NCBI GenBank assembly: GCA_003139775.1
Contig: PLGI01000011.1
Coordinates: forward strand, 6,161 to 38,582
Length of the DNA stretch: 32,422 bases
Reading direction: 5' to 3'
Source of the DNA: Syntrophaceae bacterium
GTDB taxonomy: Bacteria > Desulfobacterota > Syntrophia > Syntrophales > Smithellaceae
A program made the translations under genes and the position numbers. Shown in pieces: positions 7,705 through 15,459 of the stretch. Positions within the stretch are counted from its first letter, which is position 1, and each line of letters opens with the position of its first letter. Below the pieces are notes generated by a model. That model was not told the origin of the DNA. It did no database searches and saw only the letters and a list, made by a program, of their open reading frames with translations.

Positions 7705-7757
7705 CAATCCCACGGCTTGGAATCCCCCCGCTCCAGCCGTATGGGGCTCCACTTTTT
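7705..7757 (-). repeat. GC-rich repeat family 2, copy K (internally deleted)
   Basis: On the minus strand AAAAAGTGGAGCCCC is joined directly to ACGGCTGGAGCGGGGGGATTCCAAG (shown in part) and CCGTGGGATTG. Both halves occur at the two ends of the 26.7-26.9 kb composite, so this copy looks like the same element with the middle removed. It sits upstream of the sigma operon promoter. Confidence 0.55.
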
Positions 7758-7864
7758 AGAACTCAAAACAGATAATCAACAGATTCCAATATTATGATGA
7801 AATATTTTTGGACAAATCAGATTAAAAATAGTACGTTAAGCTTATGAAACGTGGAGGCGCGTTT

Positions 7865-8965
7865 ATGTTATTCGATAAGACTATTGCCGTTGTTGTTCCC
7901 GCATATAACGAAGAGAAGCAAATCAGGCAGGTTTTGGAAACCATGCCTGGTTTCGTTGATCGCATTATCGTTGTCAACGATTGTTCCACGGATAATACAG
8001 CCGCCATTGTTTTGGATTATATCAGCAAGCAAAAATCAGTTCGATCAATTATAAAAAATAACTTCATCGGTCCGCACGATGGCAAATATAACCGTGCTGA
8101 ATATTTGCTCAATGAAAAACAACAAACGGATATGGAACATTTTATCCCCTCGGAAATAGCCAATGCCCATTCTGAATCTGACCGTGTAATCCTAATCAAC
8201 AATTTAAAAAACGGCGGCGTGGGTGCGGCAATCGCCCGTGGTTATAAATGGTGTCTGGATAACAATATCGACTGTACCGCCGTCATGGCCGGTGACGGTC
8301 AAATGGACCCGGCGGAACTGGAAAGAATCTGTCTGCCTGTTCTTAATGAAGAGGTTGATTACATCAAGGGTAACCGCCTCATTCATGGCGGAGCCCGTCT
8401 AATCATGCCCCAAACCCGTTATTTTGGCAATTCCATTTTGTCAATATTAACCAAAATCGCCTCCGGGTATTGGCATGTCTCCGATACTCAAACAGGTTAT
8501 ACCGCTATTTCTCTTTCCGCTTTGGGCGCGATCAAGCTTTATGATATTTACAAAAGCTACGGGATGCCTAATGACATGCTGGTCAAACTGAATATTGCTT
8601 TTTGCACTGTAAAGGAAGTTAAAATTAAACCTGTTTACAATATAGGTGAGAACTCGAAAATGAAAGTGATGAAGGTTATCCCCCGCATTTCCTGGCTGCT
8701 TTTTAAGTCTTTTTTTAAGCGATTATGGATTAAGTATCTATTTCGTGATTTTCACCCGCTTTTCCTGCTTTATCATTTCTCTTTTTTAGTTGGCATTTTA
8801 TCTTTGCCTTACGCTTTTAAAATAATGTCCATCGTTATCTCCGGCGGCTCCGTTTCACCGGCAACCATGCTGGCTTTCTTCTTCCTCTTTACCAGTAGCT
8901 TCCAGTCTCTTTTATTCGCGATGTGGATGGATATTCAGGATAATGAAAGGCTTTATAAAACATGA
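7865..8965 (+). CDS. Membrane-anchored GT2 glycosyltransferase
   Basis: GT-A fold glycosyltransferase of the dolichol-phosphate-mannose/polyprenyl-phosphate sugar transferase type. The N-terminal nucleotide-binding part has VVVPAYNEE and IIVVNDCSTDNT. The acceptor and metal region has NGGVGAAIARGY and VMAGDGQMDP. Two membrane helices lie near the C-terminus (about residues 300-345 of the track ORF). Between STDNT and RVILINN there is an insertion of about 45-50 residues absent from simple family members. The track start is 7844, but the ATG at its codon 8 (7865) is preferred because GTGGAGG lies directly upstream. It is transcribed alone, flanked by inverted repeat copies B and C. Role: probably transfers a sugar to a lipid carrier at the inner membrane; donor unknown. 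Confidence 0.85.
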   Translation: MLFDKTIAVVVPAYNEEKQIRQVLETMPGFVDRIIVVNDCSTDNTAAIVLDYISKQKSVRSIIKNNFIGPHDGKYNRAEYLLNEKQQTDMEHFIPSEIANAHSESDRVILINNLKNGGVGAAIARGYKWCLDNNIDCTAVMAGDGQMDPAELERICLPVLNEEVDYIKGNRLIHGGARLIMPQTRYFGNSILSILTKIASGYWHVSDTQTGYTAISLSALGAIKLYDIYKSYGMPNDMLVKLNIAFCTVKEVKIKPVYNIGENSKMKVMKVIPRISWLLFKSFFKRLWIKYLFRDFHPLFLLYHFSFLVGILSLPYAFKIMSIVISGGSVSPATMLAFFFLFTSSFQSLLFAMWMDIQDNERLYKT

Positions 8966-8982
8966 TGGCTTTTGTGGAGAAA

Positions 8983-9162
8983 TCACGGGGGTTAACCCCA
9001 ATGTAAACTTTTAAAACATTTTGCAGCAAGCTGCGGGGTATAATTCGACTAACAAACTTCTATTCGCTTCACTCTTGAAGTTTGAATCTCATTACCCTCC
9101 GCTTCGCGGGATTGTTCAACTTACCAATTCCGCTGCGTTGCGCTTTAGGAATTGGAGTTTCA
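8983..9162 (-). repeat. Palindromic mosaic element, copy C (double unit)
   Basis: Inverted relative to copy B. On the minus strand it reads TGAAACTCC, a hairpin with arms CCAATTCC and GGAATTGG, a linker with CCGCGAAGCGG and GGTAATGAG, the 32-nt hairpin (9053-9084, arms CAAACTTC and GAAGTTTG, perfect) and a CCCCGCAGCTTGCTGC segment. It then carries about 30 nt missing from copy B and the terminal CCCGTGAT. Similarity to copy B extends about 12 nt past TGAAACTCC. Confidence 0.82.
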
Positions 9163-9172
9163 ACAATAAATT

Positions 9173-10768
9173 ATGATTAAAAAAAACAAATCTCTTTCTA
9201 TTGCCGTAATCGGGGCAGGAAATTGGGGGAAAAATTTAATTCGCAATTTTTTTGAATTAAACGCGCTGAAAGTTATCTGCGATAAAGATGAAGCGTCGCT
9301 AAAACAAATGCGGAAACTTTATCCGTCATGCGACTTTTATACTTCGCTTACAGATGCGCTTTTCCGTGAGGACATTTCCGGGGTTGTTATTGCCACACCG
9401 GCGGAAACTCATTTCACGCTGGCACGGAAGGTATTGCAATCCGGCAAGCACGTTTTTGTAGAAAAACCTCTCACTCTTTCGGGAAAAGACGCATCAGAGC
9501 TGATTGATTTGGCTAAAAAGAAAAAATTAATTTTAATGGTCGGCCATCTTTTGCAGTATCACCCTGCTTTTATTAAATTGAAACAACTGGCGCAGGAAGG
9601 CAAACTGGGCCGGATCAATTATATATATTCTCACCGCTTAAATCTGGGAAAGATCAGAAGGGAAGAAAATATTTTATGGTCTTTCGCCCCGCATGATATC
9701 TCTATGATTCTTGCTCTGGCCGGCGAAGAACCGGAAAGCGTCATTGCTACCGGTGGCAATTATCTGCATAAAAAAATCGCCGATGTCACGACAACTCATC
9801 TGGAATTTTCCTCCGGCCTGAAAGCTCATGTATTTGTTTCCTGGCTGCATCCGTTCAAAGATCAAAAACTGGTTGTTGTCGGTGATCAAAAAATGGCTGT
9901 GTTTGACGATACCCTGCCCTGGGAAGAAAAACTTCTTATCTATCCTCACCATGTGAATTGGGAAAATAACGTTCCCGTACCGGCTCGAGGAGTTCCGGAA
10001 CGCGTTTCTATTCCTTATGCCGAACCGCTGAAAGTCGAATGCGAACATTTTCTTGATTGCCTTGAAAAAAGAAAACCGGCGTTGACCAATGGTGAAGAAG
10101 GATTGCGTGTGCTCAAAGTTTTAAACGCTTCTGAACGTTCATTGAATGAAAATGGATTAAGAATCAATTTAAAAAGTGATTCCGGTTTAAGCCCGCAAGA
10201 TAAAAAAAACTACGATCTCCACTCCACATCACAAATTGATGAAGGTGTCAAAGTTGGAGCGGGAACAAAGATATGGCATTTTTCCCATATAATAGCCGGC
10301 TCTAAAATCGGTAAAAACTGTTCGATCGGCCAAAATGTTGTTATCGGCCCTGACGTTACTGTCGGCAATGGCTGCAAAATACAAAACAACGTGTCCGTTT
10401 ATAAAGGCGTGACCTTTGAAGATTATGTTTTTTGCGGTCCATCCGCTGTTTTTACGAATGTTATCAATCCCCGTTCTGAAATTATAAGAATGCCGGAAAT
10501 TAAACCGACACTGGTTAAAAAAGGAGCTTCGCTTGGAGCTAATTGCACAATTATCTGCGGGCACACCATAGGGCGTTACGCTTTTATCGCGGCGGGCGCT
10601 GTAGTTACCAAAGATATCCCTGATTATGCCCTGATGATCGGCAACCCGGCGCGACAAAAAGGCTGGATGTGCCAGTGCGGCAACAAACTCAATGAAAAAT
10701 ATAAATGTCCTCAATGCGGCAAAAAATATAAAATGAAAGCGAAACAGGGTTTGCAAAAATTAAAATGA
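9173..10768 (+). CDS. Fused sugar dehydrogenase-acetyltransferase (WlbA/WlbB-like)
   Basis: 531-residue fusion. Residues 1-325 form a Gfo/Idh/MocA NAD-dependent dehydrogenase, with Rossmann motif [21 protein letters not shown] near 98 and [10 protein letters not shown] near 123. Residues about 345-500 form a left-handed beta-helix acyltransferase with hexapeptide repeats ([40 protein letters not shown]). The C-terminus carries a small CxC...CxxC zinc-ribbon-like tail. The same pair of activities, as separate proteins, oxidises C3 of UDP-GlcNAcA and N-acetylates the resulting 3-amino sugar (WbpB/WbpD, WlbA/WlbB). Here no aminotransferase of that pathway lies beside it. The gene follows repeat copy C and no clear ribosome site is visible; a GGAG 15 nt upstream comes from the repeat edge. 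Likely role: making a diacetamido sugar for a surface glycan. Confidence 0.85.
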   Translation: MIKKNKSLSIAVIGAGNWGKNLIRNFFELNALKVICDKDEASLKQMRKLYPSCDFYTSLTDALFREDISGVVIATPAETHFTLARKVLQSGKHVFVEKPLTLSGKDASELIDLAKKKKLILMVGHLLQYHPAFIKLKQLAQEGKLGRINYIYSHRLNLGKIRREENILWSFAPHDISMILALAGEEPESVIATGGNYLHKKIADVTTTHLEFSSGLKAHVFVSWLHPFKDQKLVVVGDQKMAVFDDTLPWEEKLLIYPHHVNWENNVPVPARGVPERVSIPYAEPLKVECEHFLDCLEKRKPALTNGEEGLRVLKVLNASERSLNENGLRINLKSDSGLSPQDKKNYDLHSTSQIDEGVKVGAGTKIWHFSHIIAGSKIGKNCSIGQNVVIGPDVTVGNGCKIQNNVSVYKGVTFEDYVFCGPSAVFTNVINPRSEIIRMPEIKPTLVKKGASLGANCTIICGHTIGRYAFIAAGAVVTKDIPDYALMIGNPARQKGWMCQCGNKLNEKYKCPQCGKKYKMKAKQGLQKLK

Positions 10769-10775
10769 ACTCTAA

Positions 10776-10919
10776 AAAGTATTGGTCACCGGCATCGACG
10801 ATTTTATCGGCAGCCAATACATGGTTTACCCGGCCTGCTCTTTGATCAATCCGTTCGGTTCATAGAATAATATTGCCAACTACCGGAAAAACGCCACACC
10901 TCAAACGCCCGATAAATAA
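10776..10919 (+). pseudogene. Remnant of a sugar epimerase/dehydratase N-terminus
   Basis: In one frame the sequence reads KVLVTGIDDFIGSQY. This is a slightly decayed version of the Rossmann start KVLVTGxxGFIGS found in NAD-dependent sugar epimerases. After it come VYPACSLINPFGS, an in-frame TAG at 10863, and a further short open stretch to a TAA at 10917. Only the first 30 or so codons of the original gene are recognisable. It follows the fused dehydrogenase-acetyltransferase directly, where a sugar epimerase gene would be expected. The assignment rests on one motif plus context. Confidence 0.55.
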
Positions 10920-10965
10920 TGTATTAAAATAGTTCAACCCGCGTATTATCCAATATTAATATTTT

Positions 10966-11706
10966 CTATATATCTATTCTCAGTCCGTCATAAGCGGAAA
11001 AGGTTTCAGGAAATATCATTCGCGCGTGCTCCTGTGCCTTTTCCCTTTTTGTCATTGTTGTATATAATGCGGCATCAAAATGGGTAAGAGCAAGTTTTTT
11101 CGCTTTTGATTCAACCGCGAGTTTTGCGGCAAGCTGCGGATTCATGTGCGGCCAGAAATCGTATGTTTGTCCGCTGAGCAGAGCACATTCAGAGATAAGA
11201 AGATCGGCATTCATGGAAAGCTCTGCCGAGTTTTTGCAGTAACCGGTATCGGTGCAATAACTTATGACCTTACCGTAAATTTCAAACCGGTAGCCGAAAC
11301 ATTTTGACGCGTGAACAAGTTGAAGCGCCCGGAACTTAATAGGACTTCTATGCCAGCCTTCCTTAATGTCCGTTACTTTGCAGGGAAAGGGCAGTTTATG
11401 GACAGGAATAGAATATCTGGGAGCGAGAAATTCTTTGATTGTCGCTTTTGTCCCGGTTTGTCCTATTATCTCCAGCGATTTAAATTTGAATTTTGCCAGT
11501 GTGTGAAGCCCTTCAATATGGTCTATGTGGAAATGGCTGAGGAATAGATAAACCGGCAGATCTTTTTTTATATATTTATTCGCTTTGTGAATGCCATTTC
11601 CGGCATCAAGGATAATATAGGCCGTTTTTGTCTCTATCAGCGTGCAGATAGTATTGCCGCAATCCGTATCGTACCAGCCGTTAGTACCCAGAAACGTAAT
11701 CTTCAT
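10966..11706 (-). CDS. MBL-fold metallohydrolase, RNase Z-like
   Basis: 246-residue metallo-beta-lactamase fold enzyme. The dinuclear metal motif HFHIDH lies near residue 58. Further ligands fit CTDTGY (about 152), SECALL (about 172), HMNP (about 188) and the late LTHFD (about 205). The short N-terminus, MKITFLGTNGWYDTDCGNT, is typical of the RNase Z/phosphodiesterase subgroup. Its ATG overlaps the rfbG stop as ATGA, so it is the third gene of the rfbF-rfbG operon. An RNase Z-like protein is unusual there. A role as a sugar-nucleotide or cyclic-nucleotide phosphodiesterase is possible, as is an unrelated tRNA-processing-type function; nothing in the sequence decides this. No terminator is apparent after it. 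Confidence 0.82.
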   Translation of the reverse strand: MKITFLGTNGWYDTDCGNTICTLIETKTAYIILDAGNGIHKANKYIKKDLPVYLFLSHFHIDHIEGLHTLAKFKFKSLEIIGQTGTKATIKEFLAPRYSIPVHKLPFPCKVTDIKEGWHRSPIKFRALQLVHASKCFGYRFEIYGKVISYCTDTGYCKNSAELSMNADLLISECALLSGQTYDFWPHMNPQLAAKLAVESKAKKLALTHFDAALYTTMTKREKAQEHARMIFPETFSAYDGLRIDI

Positions 11707-12764
11707 TTTGCCTTCATGTATTCTTTTATCTGACTAAGAGAAACTTTTTTCATATCGGCGCCGTTCTCATATTCTTTTGTCCATTCCACTACCTTATCAA
11801 GGGCGGTATCAAGCGGCCATTTTGGTTTCCAGCCAAGCAGTTTCCTAGCCTTATTTATATTCAAATATAGATACCTAGCTTCGTGCGGATGTACCCCGGC
11901 GTCTATTGAATAACTTGAACCTTCCCACTTTTCACATAGCACTTTTACGATATATCCAACCGGTTTGGCTTCTTTTCTTTCCGGGCCGAAGTTCCATGCC
12001 GAAGCGAATCTGGGGCCATATTTATATAGCTTTTTCGCAAGCAGAATGTATCCCGCGAGCGGCTCTAGCACATACTGCCATGGTCTTATGGCTTTCGGGT
12101 TTCGTATCTTTATTTCCTTTTTTGCAATGATAGCTCGGACAAAGTCGGGAACAAGTCTGTCGCCTCCCCAGTCGCCTCCGCCGATAACATTTCCGGCGCG
12201 CGCTGTTGCCACGGCGACATTATGAGACTTGTATTTCGCCGGATTAAAGTAAGAGTTTCTATACGCCTGTGTCACGATTTCTGAACAGGCCTTGGAACTG
12301 GAGTAGGGATCATAGCCACCCAGCGGTTCGTCTTCAGCGTAGCCTTTTTGTCTTTCTTCGTTCTCATAAACCTTGTCCGTGGTGACATTTATGAAAGAGC
12401 GGACGCAGTCGGTTGATCTCACCGCTTCCAGAATGTTCACGGTACCCATGACATTTGTTGAATAGGTTTCCAGCGGATACCTATAGGATTCTCTTACCAG
12501 CGGTTGTGCCGCCATATGTATCACTATTTCCGGTTTTGCTTTTTTGAGCGCCGCTTTCAACCTGCCCAAGTCGCGAATATCCGCGATTACGGAATTCATG
12601 CTCTTGCCGATATCGCATATCTCGAACATGCTGGGATTTGTCGGCGCTTCCAACGCGTAACCGGTCACATCGGCTCCCAGGTAATTGAGCCAGAGAGAAA
12701 GCCATGAGCCCTTGAATCCGGTGTGCCCGGTGATAAAGACTTTTCTGTTCCTCCAATATTTCAT
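11703..12764 (-). CDS. rfbG: CDP-glucose 4,6-dehydratase
   Basis: Extended SDR enzyme converting CDP-D-glucose to CDP-4-keto-6-deoxy-D-glucose with NAD. The 353-residue length is normal for the family. The N-terminal dinucleotide motif is GHTGFKGSW, the active-site segments are TTDKVYEN and YDPYSSSKACSE (YxxxK), and the C-terminal half ends with the usual NINKARKLLGWKPKW. The track extends 12 codons upstream, but ATG at 12764 is preferred. It overlaps the rfbF stop as ATGA and has GGAAGG upstream. With RfbF before it and the RfbH-like enzyme encoded divergently, it forms the front end of a CDP-3,6-dideoxyhexose pathway in the cytoplasm. Confidence 0.95.
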   Translation of the reverse strand: MKYWRNRKVFITGHTGFKGSWLSLWLNYLGADVTGYALEAPTNPSMFEICDIGKSMNSVIADIRDLGRLKAALKKAKPEIVIHMAAQPLVRESYRYPLETYSTNVMGTVNILEAVRSTDCVRSFINVTTDKVYENEERQKGYAEDEPLGGYDPYSSSKACSEIVTQAYRNSYFNPAKYKSHNVAVATARAGNVIGGGDWGGDRLVPDFVRAIIAKKEIKIRNPKAIRPWQYVLEPLAGYILLAKKLYKYGPRFASAWNFGPERKEAKPVGYIVKVLCEKWEGSSYSIDAGVHPHEARYLYLNINKARKLLGWKPKWPLDTALDKVVEWTKEYENGADMKKVSLSQIKEYMKAK

Positions 12765-13558
12765 TTCCACACCTTCCAGGGAGCGTTGCCTTTTTCCCAA
12801 AGATCGTTAAGGTATTTAGCGTCCTTGACGGTGTCCATGCATTGCCAAAAACCTTCGTGTTTTAGAACCTTCAAACCTTTATCTCTTGTAAGTTCCCTCA
12901 TCGGCTCCTGTTCCAGAAAACAATCGCCGTGTTTTTTCAGATATTTGAAGAAAGATTTTTTAAAGATAAAAAAACCGCCGTTGATGAATCCATCCTTTAT
13001 CTGCTGTTTTTCGGAAAAATTTTCAACGGTATCTTTCTTTATATATAATTCGCCGAAACGGGAATCGGGATGCACTCCTGTTACTGTCCCTGTCTTTTTA
13101 TGCGCTTGGTGAAACTCATACAGCTTTTTTATATCTATATTGGAAACTCCGTCGCCGTAGGTGAGCATAAAATCATCTGAATCAATAAATTTTTCCACTT
13201 CCAATACGCGGCCTCCGGTCATTGTTTCCTGCCCCGTGTCGGCAAGAGTTACCGTAAAATTATCAAACGTGTTTTTTTTATGTATAAGCGTCGAACATTT
13301 TTTACCGAAAGTAATTGTCAGGTCGCTGTTAAAAGCTTCATAATTAAGAAAATATTCTTTTATCATTTCGCCCTTATATCCGAGGCAGATAATAAAATCA
13401 TTGAAGCCGTAATACATGTAAGACTTCATTATGTGCCAAAGGATGGGATGACTGCCCACAAGCACCATCGGCTTTGGCCGGTACTCGGTTTCTTCCCTCA
13501 TTCTCATTCCCATGCCGCCAGCTAATATGACCACCTTTGGTTTTTTTGTTTTCGCCAT
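12761..13558 (-). CDS. rfbF: Glucose-1-phosphate cytidylyltransferase
   Basis: Makes CDP-glucose from CTP and glucose-1-phosphate. About 265 residues, near the family norm of 257. The nucleotidyltransferase signature VVILAGGMGMRMREET and RPKPMV are at the N-terminus. It is followed by PILWHIMKSYMYYGFNDFIICLGYKGEMIKEYF, quoted here only as the family landmark region, and the GDGVSN metal site near residue 130 of the chosen start. The common family sequence GTRLSEE is replaced by GMRMREE. The track begins 26 codons earlier. ATG at 13558 is chosen because an AGGAGG lies 6 nt upstream and the mapped promoter leaves a normal leader. First gene of the leftward operon rfbF-rfbG-MBL, coupled by ATGA overlaps. 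Confidence 0.95.
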   Translation of the reverse strand: MAKTKKPKVVILAGGMGMRMREETEYRPKPMVLVGSHPILWHIMKSYMYYGFNDFIICLGYKGEMIKEYFLNYEAFNSDLTITFGKKCSTLIHKKNTFDNFTVTLADTGQETMTGGRVLEVEKFIDSDDFMLTYGDGVSNIDIKKLYEFHQAHKKTGTVTGVHPDSRFGELYIKKDTVENFSEKQQIKDGFINGGFFIFKKSFFKYLKKHGDCFLEQEPMRELTRDKGLKVLKHEGFWQCMDTVKDAKYLNDLWEKGNAPWKVWK

Positions 13559-13653
13559 AAGCGCCTCCTGTATTGACATTCTTACTTTCTCTGGGCTTTG
13601 CCTATCCGCAAATTGTACTGTTGTTTGATATGACATTGTTTATTTGTAACTTG

Positions 13654-13682
13654 ACTATAAGAATTTCGTTCTTGTATGTCAA
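13654..13682 (-). promoter_or_regulatory. Strong sigma-70 promoter for rfbF operon with internal palindrome
   Basis: On the minus strand a perfect -35 TTGACA and a -10 TATAGT are separated by exactly 17 nt. The predicted start lies about 90 nt before the rfbF ATG. The spacer contains AAGAACGAAATTCTT, an inverted repeat AAGAA-N5-TTCTT, which could be an operator. The promoter elements match consensus closely; the operator is speculation. Confidence 0.7.
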
Positions 13683-13753
13683 GGCAATCTTGACCGCTAA
13701 ATACAGCGCAAGGCGCGGGTGGCTGCTCGCTAAAAATGCCGTTAAGAAAGTAA

Positions 13754-13782
13754 TTGCAGTTTTATGAAAAGGATAATATAAA
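13754..13782 (+). promoter_or_regulatory. Putative sigma-70 promoter for the rfbH-gtrA operon
   Basis: On the plus strand TTGCAG and TATAAA are separated by 17 nt, with a leader of about 110 nt before the ATG at 13900. It is divergent from the rfbF promoter, about 100 bp away. The 13559-13899 gap holds these two promoters and no recognisable gene. Confidence 0.55.
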
Positions 13783-13899
13783 ACATAAACATAGCAACAT
13801 ATTTAACGAAGCAATTTACAATATTTGCGAATAATGCAAAAAAATATGGCGATAAGAATTTAAATGCTTTTAACTTTGGCTTAAAGCGGATCAAATAGT

Positions 13900-15459
13900 A
13901 TGCAAATAAAACTTGGACATATCTATAATACTGACAAATTAAAATTGGTTCTGATAATTGATAAATTGAAAAATAACCGATTCAAGTTTGTTCCATTGAT
14001 CAAAAACTCTTCACAAGGTTTGCTGATTGAAGAATTGAAGGCATCTGCGATAATTAAAGAAGTTTCGGCGATAAATTCAGCGGAAATAAAAACGGAAGTT
14101 CTAAAGCTTGATTATGGCCGGCTGGATGCGATTTTACGGGAGCTGGTCAAGTACGATGCCGGAATTTATTTTCAAAACACAAAAGAAAAAGCCAAAAGCA
14201 GATATATTCCCGCCGCTGGTAAAATTATCGGGGAAAACGAATTGATGAACATGATCGATGCTTCGCTCGACATGTGGCTGACAACGGGAAGATTTAATGA
14301 TAAGTTTGAAAAGGAATTGGCGAAATTTCTGGGCGCGCGTCACGCTTTGACTGTGAATTCGGGATCTTCCGCGAATCTGCTTGCTTTATCCGCTTTAACT
14401 TCGCATAAATTAAAAAATAAAAGATTAAGGCCGGGAGACGAAGTAATAACCGTTGCCGCCGGTTTTCCCACAACAGTTAATCCGATAATTCAAAATGGTT
14501 TGATTCCGGTTTTTGTCGATGTTGATCTGAAGACATTCGGCGTTAAAACGGACCAGATTGAAGAATCAATCACAAAAAAAACAAAAGCGATTTTTGCCGC
14601 GCACACGCTAGGAAATCCTTTTGATATAGACAAGGTTCTTGACATCTGCAGGAGACACAACCTGTGGTTGATTGAAGATAACTGCGACGCGCTGGGCTCT
14701 GAATATAAAGGCAAATACACGGGAACCTTCGGGCACATTGGAACCATGAGTTTCTATCCTGCTCATCACATAACCATGGGCGAAGGCGGCGCTGTAGTCA
14801 CGGACGATATCGGACTATTCGACATTTTAGCTTCCATGCGCGACTGGGGAAGAGATTGCTATTGTCCTTCGGGCAAAGACAACACCTGCGGAGAAAGATT
14901 CGAACAGCAGCATGGCAAACTGCCTTTCGGATACGACCACAAATATGTTTATGCGCATACCGGATATAATTTTAAAATCACCGATTGGCAGGCGGCTATC
15001 GGATTATCACAATTAAAAAAGCTTCCTGATTTTATAAAAAAACGACAAAGTAATTTTGCGCTTTTAAAATCAGAGTTCAAAAAGTTTGCAGAATATTTTA
15101 TCCTGCCTGAAGCGGCGGAAAATTCCAGTCCCTCGTGGTTCGGATTCTGGCTGACATTAAAGGAAAACGTAAATTTTTCTAAAAAAGATTTGGTTGATTT
15201 TCTCGAACAAAGCGGAATAGGCACAAGAAATCTGTTCGCGGGAAATATACTTAGACAACCTGTTTTTGTTGATGACGACATTAAAATACGAATTCGAAAC
15301 TCCGGTATTTTAATTTCATCGGATTTGAAAGAAGAACATTACGCTCTGCTTCCAAATACGGACGCGATAATGGAAAGAAGTTTCTGGATTGGTTTGTGGC
15401 CCAGCATATCAGAGAATGAAATTAAATATATTTCCAGTAAAATAAATGAATTTATCTAA
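13900..15459 (+). CDS. rfbH: CDP-4-keto-6-deoxyglucose 3-dehydrase (RfbH/E1) with extra N-terminal segment
   Basis: PLP and [2Fe-2S] enzyme that removes the C3 hydroxyl in 3,6-dideoxyhexose synthesis. The aminotransferase fold begins near residue 100. The internal-aldimine lysine of normal aminotransferases is replaced by histidine in SFYPAHHITMGEGGAV, as in E1. The four iron-sulfur cysteines have the E1 spacing C-X57-C-X1-C-X7-C, from EDNCDAL to RDCYC and on to NTC. At 519 residues it is longer than the usual 437 or so. The first 75 residues (MQIKLGHIYNTDKLKLVLII onward) are not part of known E1 and are not recognised. No strong ribosome site is visible. It needs an E3 reductase, which is not in the window. 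First gene of the long rightward operon. Confidence 0.93.
   Translation: MQIKLGHIYNTDKLKLVLIIDKLKNNRFKFVPLIKNSSQGLLIEELKASAIIKEVSAINSAEIKTEVLKLDYGRLDAILRELVKYDAGIYFQNTKEKAKSRYIPAAGKIIGENELMNMIDASLDMWLTTGRFNDKFEKELAKFLGARHALTVNSGSSANLLALSALTSHKLKNKRLRPGDEVITVAAGFPTTVNPIIQNGLIPVFVDVDLKTFGVKTDQIEESITKKTKAIFAAHTLGNPFDIDKVLDICRRHNLWLIEDNCDALGSEYKGKYTGTFGHIGTMSFYPAHHITMGEGGAVVTDDIGLFDILASMRDWGRDCYCPSGKDNTCGERFEQQHGKLPFGYDHKYVYAHTGYNFKITDWQAAIGLSQLKKLPDFIKKRQSNFALLKSEFKKFAEYFILPEAAENSSPSWFGFWLTLKENVNFSKKDLVDFLEQSGIGTRNLFAGNILRQPVFVDDDIKIRIRNSGILISSDLKEEHYALLPNTDAIMERSFWIGLWPSISENEIKYISSKINEFI

Noticed and set aside
10229-10756. 175-residue ORF on the minus strand
   Set aside because: It is antisense to the hexapeptide-repeat domain of the fused dehydrogenase-acetyltransferase, which has clear family motifs.
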